Below, one piece after another: positions 29,199-38,687 of a DNA stretch of 38,687 bases (position 1 is its first letter; each line of letters starts with the position of its first letter). The notes beneath the pieces are model-generated. The model ran no database searches. It was not told the origin of the DNA and saw only the letters and a list, made by a program, of their open reading frames with translations. The translations under genes were made by a program, and so were the position numbers. Source of the DNA: an uncultured Acidobacteriota bacterium. GTDB lineage: Bacteria; Acidobacteriota; Thermoanaerobaculia; UBA5066. The stretch covers positions 1 to 38,687 of the forward strand of contig CALAQS010000223.1 in NCBI GenBank assembly GCA_937888435.1. The letters run 5' to 3'.

Positions 29199-30378
29199 GG
29201 GCGTGCACCTCGAGCGCGACCGCGAGGTTCGGGTCGTTCGCCGGAAGGAGGGATCGCGTTCCCAGCTCGCGCGCGAACGCCGCGAGCCACAGGCCGAAGA
29301 GAGCGACGGGCGTCGTGAGGTCGAGCCAGTGGACGCTCAGCCTGCCGGGATGAAAAGCCGGAGAGGCGAGCCAGAAGAGGTCCACCCAGCGCATGAAGAG
29401 GAGGAGCCCCGCGGCCCAGGCCAGCTTCCCGATGTCGCGCTTGAAGTCGCGTGACAGGAGGAAGACGAACGGTACGGCGAAATGAAAGAGGGCGAGGAAC
29501 ACCGACAGAACGCCCCAGCCGCCCCCGAGGCGGTCGTGGAAGAAGCCGATCTCCTCCGGCAGGTTTCCCGACCAGATGATGAGGAACTGCGATAGCGCGA
29601 AGTACGCCCAAAGCATCGTGAAGGCCAGAAGAAGGTTTCCGAGGTCATGCACGTGGCGCGGCTGGAGAACCCCTCGCATCGCCCCCTTCCGCACGAGGAA
29701 CAGGCTCACGAGAAGCGTGAATGCCATGCCCGAGATGGCCTGGCCGCCGACCACGTACACGCCGTAGATCGCCGAGTACCAGTGCGGGTCGAGCGACATG
29801 AGGAGGTCGACCGAGGCGATCGTGACGAGCAGGCAGTAGACGGCGAGGCCGGGCGCCGCGACGAGCTGCATCCGGCGCTCGAGGCCCGGTGCGGGCGCGT
29901 CGTCCTGCTTTTTCGAAAGGCGGCTCAGCGCCTGCGCGAAGACCGTCCACAGGAGCAGGCAGACGGCAAGCCGGACCGTGAAGAAGGTCGGGTTCATGTA
30001 GATCGCACGGTGCCGCAGGATCTCGTCGCCAGCGACCCGGGCCGGATCGGCCCACGGGTAGAGATGCCTGAGCCCGAAAAGGAGCGGGACCGCGAAGAGA
30101 GCGACGAGCGGGAGCGTGCGCGACGACGCCTCGAGGATGCGACGGATGACGAGGCCCCACGCGCCGCCCGACATGTGGTGGAGCATCGAGATCGCGAGGC
30201 TTCCCAGGGCCACGCCGAGGACGAAGACGAACGCCACGAGGTACGAGCGGTAGAACTGGGCGGGGTTCAAAACGAGGCCGGCCGCCGAGACGACGCCGGC
30301 AAGCGCCCCGACGACGAGGCCGCGCCGGCCGAGAACGGCGAGATCGGCGAGGGGGGGGGCCCAGGGGGATTCGGTCAT
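29191..30378 (-). CDS. actF: Alternative Complex III subunit ActF (quinol:cytochrome c oxidoreductase membrane protein)
   Basis: Polytopic membrane protein with MSGGAWGLVIRRILEASSRTLPLVA, WADPARV, KAIYMNPTFFTVR-like segment; operon order. Confidence 0.92.
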   Translation of the reverse strand: MTESPWAPPLADLAVLGRRGLVVGALAGVVSAAGLVLNPAQFYRSYLVAFVFVLGVALGSLAISMLHHMSGGAWGLVIRRILEASSRTLPLVALFAVPLLFGLRHLYPWADPARVAGDEILRHRAIYMNPTFFTVRLAVCLLLWTVFAQALSRLSKKQDDAPAPGLERRMQLVAAPGLAVYCLLVTIASVDLLMSLDPHWYSAIYGVYVVGGQAISGMAFTLLVSLFLVRKGAMRGVLQPRHVHDLGNLLLAFTMLWAYFALSQFLIIWSGNLPEEIGFFHDRLGGGWGVLSVFLALFHFAVPFVFLLSRDFKRDIGKLAWAAGLLLFMRWVDLFWLASPAFHPGRLSVHWLDLTTPVALFGLWLAAFARELGTRSLLPANDPNLAVALEVHAHG

Positions 30379-31031
30379 TTTGTTTCGGAAGAAGAAAGAG
30401 AAGATTTCTTAGAAGGGGAATGTCCGGAGGCGGCGGGTTCCGGCTGGCTCGCGAGCGCCGCCGTGTCGAGGTGTTCCCGATCTCCCTTTTCCAGAAAATC
30501 CCCGGGCATGTGCTGCGAGGCCTGGAGCGTGCGGATCCACGCGACGACGGCCCAGCGGTCCTCGGGGGTCACCTGCACGGCGTATCCCGACATCTGGCCG
30601 AAGCCGTTCGTGATGACGTCGAAGAAGTAGCCCGCGCGCTCGGCTCTCAGGCGGTCCGCGTGGAAGGAGGTCGGGCGCTTGAAGCCGCGCTGCACGATCA
30701 TGCCCTGGCCCTGGCCCGTTCGGCCGTGGCACGGAGAGCAGAAGACGTTGAAGCGCTCCTGGCCGCGCAGGAGGAGCGCGCGCGTGAGCGGCACGGGGAT
30801 CTGCTCGACGAACTTGCCGTCGGGGCCATGGCCGCGCCAGAGCGCGGAGTCTTCGCGGAGGAAGCCGCGGGCCACGGTGCCTTCGGGCAGCGCGCGCGCC
30901 GACGCGCCGTCCGCGAAGAACTTGCTCTCGCGAAAGGGCTTGATCTTGGCCTGATGGTGCATGTCGTTCCGGCAACCGGAAAGAGCGAGCGCGAGAACCG
31001 GTCCGCCTGCCAGGAAGAGAAGCCGGCGCAT
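30375..31031 (-). CDS. actE: Alternative Complex III subunit ActE (monoheme cytochrome c)
   Basis: Lipoprotein-like signal (LALSGC), CSPCHGRTGQGQGMIV, MSGYAVQVTPEDRWAVVAWIRTLQ. Confidence 0.92.
   Translation of the reverse strand: MRRLLFLAGGPVLALALSGCRNDMHHQAKIKPFRESKFFADGASARALPEGTVARGFLREDSALWRGHGPDGKFVEQIPVPLTRALLLRGQERFNVFCSPCHGRTGQGQGMIVQRGFKRPTSFHADRLRAERAGYFFDVITNGFGQMSGYAVQVTPEDRWAVVAWIRTLQASQHMPGDFLEKGDREHLDTAALASQPEPAASGHSPSKKSSLSSSETK
30400..30422 (-). repeat. Dispersed AT-rich repeat, copy f (end of actE)
   Basis: Minus strand CATTCCCCTTCTAAGAAATCTTC. Confidence 0.7.
30481..30503 (+). repeat. Dispersed AT-rich repeat, degenerate copy q (inside actE)
   Basis: TCTCCCTTTTCCAGAAAATCCCC. 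Confidence 0.45.
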
Positions 31032-31641
31032 CAGTCCTCCACGTCCGAGACGAGGCTCGCGCCGAGCGTCTCCATGAAGCGGAACGTGTCGCCGGCGCGG
31101 AAGCGCGGGTCGCGCGCGAGGATCAGGAGGAAGTACCGGTCGCGCGAGGCGAGCTGGAAGCGCGGCACGGAGAACACCGGGTGGTACGGCATCGGCAGGC
31201 CGTTCAACACGAGCATGCCGAGCACCGCCGCGATGCCCGCGAAGAGGATCGTGCACTCGAACGTGATCGGGATGAAGGACACCCAGCTGTTGTATGGGCG
31301 CCCTCCGACGTTCAGCGGGTAAGCGACGACCGAGGTCCAGTACTGGAGAAAAAACCCGAACAGCCCGCCCACGATCCCGCCGATCAGGACGAGGAGCGGC
31401 ACGCGCGAAGGGCCGTGGCCGATCGCGTCGTGCAACTCCTCGATGGGATAGGGCGTGTAGGCCTCGATCACCTGGTACCCCTCCTTGCGGGTCGCGTGAA
31501 CCGCGTGAACGAGCGTCTCCGGTTTCCCGAACTCGGCGATGACGCCGTAAAGGTGCGGGGGCAGGTCTCCGCCCTCCTGGCGCGGGCCCGGCTTGCCGAA
31601 CTCCGGCTTGACGTGGCGCGCGAACAGACGGGACAGGACGC

Positions 31642-31645
<4 letters not shown>
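31031..31645 (-). CDS. actD: Alternative Complex III subunit ActD
   Basis: YGVIAEFGKPETLVHAVHATRKEGYQVIEAYTPYPIEELHDAIG...PYNSWVSFIPITFECTILFA; GTG start overlapping actC stop. Confidence 0.92.
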
Positions 31646-33018
<1,373 letters not shown>

Positions 33019-33059
33019 CAGAAGAGATCCGGAAAATTCTGCTTCGGAAAAGAGAAGAA

Positions 33060-33084
33060 GAAGATTTTCTTAGAAGGGCAATAG
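33060..33084 (-). repeat. Dispersed AT-rich repeat, copy g (actB-actC gap)
   Basis: Minus strand CTATTGCCCTTCTAAGAAAATCTTC; shares the exact 18-mer GAAGATTTTCTTAGAAGG with copy a. Confidence 0.75.
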
Positions 33085-33150
33085 GGCATTGCCCCGACCG
33101 CCGAGGTGCATGAGAAGCATGCGGGGACCGACGACGACGGCATGGGAGCT

Positions 33151-36063
33151 CTATCCCTCTTCCTTTCTAAGCAAATCCTCATTCGGATTCGTCAGCTTGG
33201 CGAGATAGGTCGTGCGCGGCCGCGTGTTCAATTCTTCGAGCAATCCGTAATTCAGCTTTTCATTCCTCAGCTTCGCGACCTTCGAGGTCGGATCGTTGAT
33301 GTCGCCGAAGACGAGCGCTTCCGTCGGGCACACCTGCTGGCAGGCCGTGAGGATCTCGCCGTCCCGGAGAGGCCGGTTCTCCTTCTCTGCGTCCATGCGC
33401 GCGCGGTTCACGCGCTGAATGCAGTAGTTGCACTTCTCCATGACGCCCTTCTGGCGGACCGTGACGTTCGGGTTCGCGAGGAGCGTGAGGACGGGGAGGT
33501 GCTTGTCCTTGTTGTAGTCGAAGAAATTGAAGCGGCGCACCTTGTACGGGCAGTTGTTCGAGCAGTACTTCGTCCCGATACAGCGGTTGTAGGTCATCTC
33601 GTTGATGCCTTCCTCGCTGTGCGTCGTGGCGGCGACCGGGCAGACGACCTCGCAGGGCGCCTGCTCGCAGTGCATGCACATGACGGGCTGGTTGTGCACG
33701 AGAGGGTTGTCGGGGGAGCCCTCGTAATAGCGGTCGATCCGGATCCAGTGCATCTCTCGGCCGCGCCGCACTTCCTCCTTGCCGATCGTCGGGATGTTGT
33801 TCTCGGACTGGCAGGCGACGACGCAGGCGTTGCAGCCGGTGCAGGACGACAGGTTCACCGCGAGGCCCCACGCGTGCCCGTCGTACTTGAACCCGGGGTA
33901 CAGGCTGATCGTGGGAACTTCTTCGAGCCTGCGGGCGAACTCGGGGTCCTTGCGGTACTCCTCGAACGTGCCCGTGCGAACGAGGTGGCGCCCTTCCATG
34001 TTGAAGTGGTGCTGCGTCGTGGCGAGTTCGGTGGTCCCGCCGGCCTTCTGCACCGAGGCCGTCGCGAGCCAGAGGCCCGTGGCCGCGCGTAGGCGGTAGG
34101 CGTTCACGCCGGTGCCGTTGCCGACGCGGCCGGCGCGCGTGCGCCCGTGGCCGAAGTGCAGCGTCACGACGTCGTCGGGCTGGCCGGGGAGGATCCACAC
34201 CGGGGCCGTGAGCGTCGCGCCCCCCGCGGTGATGGCGACGAGGTCCTCGTTCTTCACGCCAAGCCTTTTCGCCGTCGCGAGGCTAACGTGCGCGGCGTTG
34301 TCCCACGTGAGCTTCGTGAGGGGCTTCGGGACTTCCTGAAGCCAGCCGTTGTTCGCGAAGCGGCCGTCGAAGATGCCGGGATCGGTTCGAAAGACGACTT
34401 CGAGACCGGCCGCGTCCGCCGCCGCGGCTGGAGCCGGGACGTTCGCCACGGGCTTGAAGGCCCTGGCCGGCAGCGCGCTGCCTTCGACGAAGCCGTCGTG
34501 AAGCGACTTCCGGAAAAAAGCGTCGAAGCCGTCGGGGTGCTGCTTCTGCCAGTGCGCCCGGAGAAGGTCGAGCCCCTTCGCGGCCGGCTGCCCGAGCGCC
34601 GCCGCGAGCACCTCGAGCGCCGTCTTTCCGCCGTAGAGAGGCTCGATGAGAGGCTGGAGGATCGTGACGGTGCCGTCGAAGGCGCGCGCATCGCCCCAGG
34701 CCTCGAGCTCGTGCGCCTCGTTCACGTGCCACGGGCAGTATTGGCTCGTCTCGTCGTCGTAGAGCCCGAGGCGCGCGCGGAAAGCGACCTTCTTCAGCCC
34801 CTCGACGAAGCCGAGGTCCGCTGGCGCGTCGAACGCGGGGTTGCCGCCGAGGATGAGAAGCGTGTCGACGCGGCCCGCCTTCATGTCGGAGACGAGAGCG
34901 GTGAGAGAGGCGAGCTGGTCGACGGGCTCGGCCTCGACGGGATCCGTGAGGATGGCGGTCGCGCCGAGGTTGGAGAGCGCGTCGTTGAGAAGGTGCGCGA
35001 GCGCGTGGACCTCGGCCGGCGCGTGCTCGCCGGGGATTACGAGGCTGCGGCCCGCGTGCGCGATCAGGTCGGCCGCGCACGAGGCGACCCACGGGAAGCT
35101 TGAATCCGCGCTCTTCCCGGCGACGGCCGCGAAAAGGGCGGCGGCCGCGGCGTGAAGCTCGGACGGCTTCAGGGAGATCCGATGGTCGGCGAGCGCCCCG
35201 GAGCTCGTGGGCGTCGTCTCGATCGCGTAGTAGCGCGGGGGGGCGAAGGACCCGGTCGCAGCCTCGCGCCTTCGCCGTGCGAACGCGCGGGCGTAAACGA
35301 GAGAGCCGGGCCCGAAGGTGAAGGGATCCGCGTCGAGGGACACGATGACGTCGGCCTTGCTGAAGTCGTAGCGGGTCTCGATGGGCTGACCGAACGCAAG
35401 GCGCGCGCCGGCGCGCACGAGGTCGCGGCCCGCCGGCTCCCACTGGTGCCAGCGCGCCTTCGGGAGAAGCGCGTTGAGCTCCCTGATCTTCGCGGCGAGA
35501 GCAGGCGACGTGACCGTCGGCGTCAGCAGGCGGAAACCCTCGCCGAAGATCGCCCGGTGCGTCTTCACGCGCGCCTGAAGCTCCTCGGCGAACGCCGGCC
35601 ACGTGCGGATCTGGCCGAGCTTCGTGATCGTCTGCGAGCGGTCCGGGTCGTACAGAGAGAGAATCGACGCCTGCGCGAAGAGGTCCGTCGCGCCGAGGCT
35701 CGCGGGGTGCTCCGGGTTGCCTTCGACCTTCGTGGGGCGGCCCGTGTGGCTTTCTACGAGGATGCCGGTTGCGTACCCTGAGAGCGTCGACGCGGTCGCG
35801 AAGAAGAGCGGCCGGCCCGGAATGACCTCCTCGGGCTGCTTGACGTACGGGACGAGGCCCTCGCGCGGCTGCTTCACACAGGCCGTCAGGCCGGCGAGCG
35901 CGAGCGAGGCGCCCGAAAGCTCCAGGAAGCGCCGGCGACTCACGCCTGCGTCCCACTCGGAAGCGTACTGCGGGAACTCGCGGCCGAGCTGCTCGGCGAA
36001 CTCGGGCGTGTCGGCGTACTCCTCGAGGCTGCGCCAGAAATCGGGACCGTCGAGTGTCTTCAT
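33151..36063 (-). CDS. actB: Alternative Complex III subunit ActB (molybdopterin-oxidoreductase-like plus Fe-S domain)
   Basis: Tat-like SRRRFLELSGASLALAGLTAC, Fe-S motifs SSCTGCNACVVACQSENNIP, CMHCEQAPCEVVCPV, CIGTKYCSNNCPYKVRRFNF. Confidence 0.95.
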   Translation of the reverse strand: MKTLDGPDFWRSLEEYADTPEFAEQLGREFPQYASEWDAGVSRRRFLELSGASLALAGLTACVKQPREGLVPYVKQPEEVIPGRPLFFATASTLSGYATGILVESHTGRPTKVEGNPEHPASLGATDLFAQASILSLYDPDRSQTITKLGQIRTWPAFAEELQARVKTHRAIFGEGFRLLTPTVTSPALAAKIRELNALLPKARWHQWEPAGRDLVRAGARLAFGQPIETRYDFSKADVIVSLDADPFTFGPGSLVYARAFARRRREAATGSFAPPRYYAIETTPTSSGALADHRISLKPSELHAAAAALFAAVAGKSADSSFPWVASCAADLIAHAGRSLVIPGEHAPAEVHALAHLLNDALSNLGATAILTDPVEAEPVDQLASLTALVSDMKAGRVDTLLILGGNPAFDAPADLGFVEGLKKVAFRARLGLYDDETSQYCPWHVNEAHELEAWGDARAFDGTVTILQPLIEPLYGGKTALEVLAAALGQPAAKGLDLLRAHWQKQHPDGFDAFFRKSLHDGFVEGSALPARAFKPVANVPAPAAAADAAGLEVVFRTDPGIFDGRFANNGWLQEVPKPLTKLTWDNAAHVSLATAKRLGVKNEDLVAITAGGATLTAPVWILPGQPDDVVTLHFGHGRTRAGRVGNGTGVNAYRLRAATGLWLATASVQKAGGTTELATTQHHFNMEGRHLVRTGTFEEYRKDPEFARRLEEVPTISLYPGFKYDGHAWGLAVNLSSCTGCNACVVACQSENNIPTIGKEEVRRGREMHWIRIDRYYEGSPDNPLVHNQPVMCMHCEQAPCEVVCPVAATTHSEEGINEMTYNRCIGTKYCSNNCPYKVRRFNFFDYNKDKHLPVLTLLANPNVTVRQKGVMEKCNYCIQRVNRARMDAEKENRPLRDGEILTACQQVCPTEALVFGDINDPTSKVAKLRNEKLNYGLLEELNTRPRTTYLAKLTNPNEDLLRKEEG
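33157..33180 (+). repeat. Dispersed AT-rich repeat, copy h (3' end of actB, antisense)
   Basis: CTCTTCCTTTCTAAGCAAATCCTC. Confidence 0.6.
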
Positions 36064-36716
36064 CGATGGCACGTGCTGCAGTTCGTGAGCGCGACCGTCG
36101 ATCGGAGGTGGTTCTGTTTCGCGAGGTCTCGTCCGAGCGTCTCTTGATCGGCCGCCGCCCAGGTCAGGTCGAAGATCCTGTCTTTCGGGCGCAGGAATTT
36201 CTCCGGGTTGCGGTGGCAGGCGATGCACCACTCCATCTGGAGCGACGGGAACTGCGCCGTGAGGCGCATCTTGTCGACGCGGCCGTGGCACGAGACGCAC
36301 CCGACTCCCTTCGCCACGTGAATGCTGTGGTCGAAGTACACGAAGTCGGGCAGGTCGTAGACCTTCCTCCAGTTCAGCGGCTTTCCGGTTCGGAAGCTCT
36401 CGCGGACGGGCTCGAGCATGGGGCTGTCGCTCCAGATGAGCTTGTGGCAGTTGATGCAGGTCGCCGTCGGCGGGATGCCGGCCGAGGCGCTCTTCTCGAC
36501 GAAGGAATGACAGTAGCGGCAGTCGATGCCGAGGCCGGCCACGTGATGCTCGTGGCCGAAGGGCACGGGCTGCTTCACCGTGACGCCCTGGTTCGTGTTG
36601 TAGGCGGAGCGATTCAGGATGGACGCCGCCCACCCGACGCCACCGAGGATGAAGACCGCGCCCCAGATCGAGAGGCGCGCGATGGCGTTCGTGCTCCGAT
36701 TGAAGATCTGTGACAT
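36060..36716 (-). CDS. actA: Alternative Complex III subunit ActA (pentaheme cytochrome c)
   Basis: Five CXXCH motifs (CRYCH, CINCH, CVSCH, CIACH, CSTCH); ATGA overlap with actB. Confidence 0.95.
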   Translation of the reverse strand: MSQIFNRSTNAIARLSIWGAVFILGGVGWAASILNRSAYNTNQGVTVKQPVPFGHEHHVAGLGIDCRYCHSFVEKSASAGIPPTATCINCHKLIWSDSPMLEPVRESFRTGKPLNWRKVYDLPDFVYFDHSIHVAKGVGCVSCHGRVDKMRLTAQFPSLQMEWCIACHRNPEKFLRPKDRIFDLTWAAADQETLGRDLAKQNHLRSTVALTNCSTCHR

Positions 36717-36830
36717 CTCGATTTGTTCTTGAGTCTCTCTCGCCCGGGCGCGGGGAATTTACCAGATAAAGGAAGTGCCGCCGGTCGCCCGGCGGCCCTT
36801 CGAGAAAGCACACGCCTCTAGAATCCCCGT

Positions 36831-38549
36831 GTGCTCTCCCGCGCCACCCGCTCGCGCGTCACGGCGCCCCTCGCCGTGTTCGCGCTCGTCCTCGCGTTGC
36901 GCGCCGCCTCGCTCGCGTCGCTCGTCGCGACGCCGCTCGCGTCGTGGCACCTCTGGATGGAGACGGACGAGCACGCGTACGTCGAGTGGTCGGCCCGTCT
37001 CGCGGCCGGGAACTGGGCCGACGTTCCCGCGTACCGGGCGTACTTCAACTGGCAGAAGGGCTACGGTCCGCCAGAAACGTGGGAGCGCTGGTATCAGAAG
37101 AACGCGTACTACGCGGGACCGCTGTACCCGTACGGGCTCGCGCTCGTGCGGGTCGTCTTCGGGTCGCCGTTTCTGCCTGCGCGGCTCCTGCAGCTGCTCC
37201 TCGCGTGCGCCGCCTCGGCGCTCCTGGCGATGGCGGTGCAAAAACTCATAGAAGATTCTCTTCGAGATGGGAGAGAGGGTGGCGTTCGCGTCGCGTTCTG
37301 GTGTGCCCTGGCAGCGGGCGTCTTCTACGGCGCGTACGGCCCGCTCGTCTTCCACGACTTCTTCCTCTACCGCGACGGGCCCGTCGCGCACGTGTCGACC
37401 CTTCTGGTCGCTCTGCCGCTGATTGCGAGGGGGAGGTCCGAGGAGAAGAAAGAAAAGAAAGAGATTTCTTCGAATGAGGAAAGCGGGAGATGGATGCGCC
37501 GCGCCGGCTGGTCCGCGCTTCTTCTCGGGCTCCTCGGCGGCCTTGCGATGCTCCTCAAGCAGACCACGGCGCCGCTGGCGCTCGCCTCTCTCTATTCACT
37601 CTCTAAGAAATCCCCGGTCGGCGGCGGTCGCCGCCGCTCTCTCGTCTTCGGGCTCCTCGGTCTTGCGATCCCGCTCAGCGTCCTCGCGGCGCGGAACGTC
37701 TCCGCCGGAGTCCCGCCGCTCACGTTCGACACGCGGCAGGCGATCGGCCTCGCGTGGGGCAACGGCCTCGGCGCGGACGCGACGACGAACCCGCCTCCGG
37801 ACATGAAGGAGATCCTCGAGGAGGCGGGCGGGTCGACGCTGAAGACCGCGAAGCTCGTCCTCGAGGAATACCGGCAGGAGCCGTTCGAGATGCCGAAGCT
37901 GCTCCTCAAGAAGCTCGCGACGTTCTTTAACGCCTACGAGGTCCCGGACAACGCGAACTTCTACTTCTTCCGGGACCGGCTGCCGCTGCTGAAGGCGCTG
38001 CCCGTCTTCCCCTGCCTCCTCGGGATCGGGGGAGTCGGACTTTGCGCGGCGCTCGCGCGCCGCGTGCTCAGAAGGGAAGAAGGACTCCTGGCGTTCGTCG
38101 CGATCCTCGCCCCTCTCGCGGCGTGTCTCCTCGTCCAGACGACGTCCCGTTACCGGGTGGGAGCGATCGGGCCGCTGGCCCTTGGGGCCGGCCTCTTTCT
38201 TTTCTTCGCATTCGAAGAAATCCGCCGGCGCCGCTGGCGAGCTGCCTGCACTCTTGCCGCGGCGGCGGGTGCGCTGTCCTTCGTCCCAATGCTTCCCTCC
38301 GTCATTCCCGTGGAAAGGCACCGCTTCTCGGACACGCTCGTCTACGCGACGATCGTCGAGGGGCAGGACGGGCCGGCCGCGGCGGCGGTCGAGGTGCGCC
38401 GCTACCTCGAGGAGGGGGGCGACGACACGCGACGGCAGGTCGGCATCGCGGCCGTGCGGTACTGGGTCGAAAGCGGCGACCGCTCGAGCTCGCTCGTCGA
38501 GCCCTCCGGCATCGCGCCGCCCGGGAAGAGGCTGCGCGAGAGGAAATGA
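36831..38549 (+). CDS. Polytopic membrane protein, GT-C glycosyltransferase-like (PMT superfamily-like)
   Basis: Multiple TM helices, early acidic loop WMETDEHAYVEWSARLAAGNW and GPLYPYGLALVRVVFG; GTG start. Confidence 0.65.
   Translation: MLSRATRSRVTAPLAVFALVLALRAASLASLVATPLASWHLWMETDEHAYVEWSARLAAGNWADVPAYRAYFNWQKGYGPPETWERWYQKNAYYAGPLYPYGLALVRVVFGSPFLPARLLQLLLACAASALLAMAVQKLIEDSLRDGREGGVRVAFWCALAAGVFYGAYGPLVFHDFFLYRDGPVAHVSTLLVALPLIARGRSEEKKEKKEISSNEESGRWMRRAGWSALLLGLLGGLAMLLKQTTAPLALASLYSLSKKSPVGGGRRRSLVFGLLGLAIPLSVLAARNVSAGVPPLTFDTRQAIGLAWGNGLGADATTNPPPDMKEILEEAGGSTLKTAKLVLEEYRQEPFEMPKLLLKKLATFFNAYEVPDNANFYFFRDRLPLLKALPVFPCLLGIGGVGLCAALARRVLRREEGLLAFVAILAPLAACLLVQTTSRYRVGAIGPLALGAGLFLFFAFEEIRRRRWRAACTLAAAAGALSFVPMLPSVIPVERHRFSDTLVYATIVEGQDGPAAAAVEVRRYLEEGGDDTRRQVGIAAVRYWVESGDRSSSLVEPSGIAPPGKRLRERK
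37592..37615 (+). repeat. Dispersed AT-rich repeat, copy k (inside GT-C-like gene)
   Basis: CTATTCACTCTCTAAGAAATCCCC. Confidence 0.65.
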
Positions 38550-38574
38550 AAACGGCGGGCCCGTGGGCCCGCCG
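38549..38574 (-). terminator. Rho-independent terminator for the minus-strand RGG-protein gene
   Basis: Perfect inverted repeat CGGCGGGCCC-GT-GGGCCCGCCG followed on the minus strand by TTTT; abuts the GT-C gene stop. Confidence 0.7.
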
Positions 38575-38597
38575 CAAGGAATCGAGGAACCCCGCGC

Positions 38598-38687
38598 TCA
38601 GCGCGGGCGGAAGCCGCCGCCACCCGGCCGGCCGCCGCGGAAGCCGCCACCGCCGCCCGGCCGCCGATCGCGGTCGAAGTGGCGGGG
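38598..38687 (-). CDS. C-terminus of an RGG-rich protein (probable RNA-binding protein), N-terminus outside window
   Basis: Minus-strand reading frame PRHFDRDRRPGGGGGFRGGRPGGGGFRPR*, followed by the terminator hairpin. Confidence 0.6.
   Translation of the reverse strand, partial: PRHFDRDRRPGGGGGFRGGRPGGGGFRPR

Overview
GC-rich bacterial chromosome segment. Gene content looks acidobacterial or a similar deep lineage (inference only). Left end: the 3' part of an IS110/IS1111-type transposase, then a small chromosomal integron. The integron has an IntI-type tyrosine recombinase on the minus strand, a translationally coupled companion ORF, and one cassette-like ORF whose stop codon lies inside an attC-like core site. 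Rightward: etfB-etfA, a secreted Ig-like protein, an EtfD-like Fe-S membrane oxidoreductase, a YraN-family protein, a Ser/Thr kinase, tRNA-Gly(GCC), UspA, CBS and hemerythrin proteins, an NTP/NDP-exchange-type transporter, a Tat-signal NAD-epimerase, rmlA/rmlB, a TrpB2-like synthase, a heterodimeric ABC exporter, and two tandem Cys-rich membrane proteins. A long minus-strand operon follows, encoding Alternative Complex III (actA-F), an Sco protein and a caa3 (A2-type) cytochrome oxidase. Right end: a GT-C-like membrane protein and the RGG-rich C-terminus of another protein. The least explained signal is a dispersed ~23-25 bp AT-rich repeat (consensus about CTATTCCCTTTCTAAGAAAATCTTC). It occurs at least eight times on both strands, both between genes and inside conserved reading frames. 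All calls come from reading the sequence; no database search was run.
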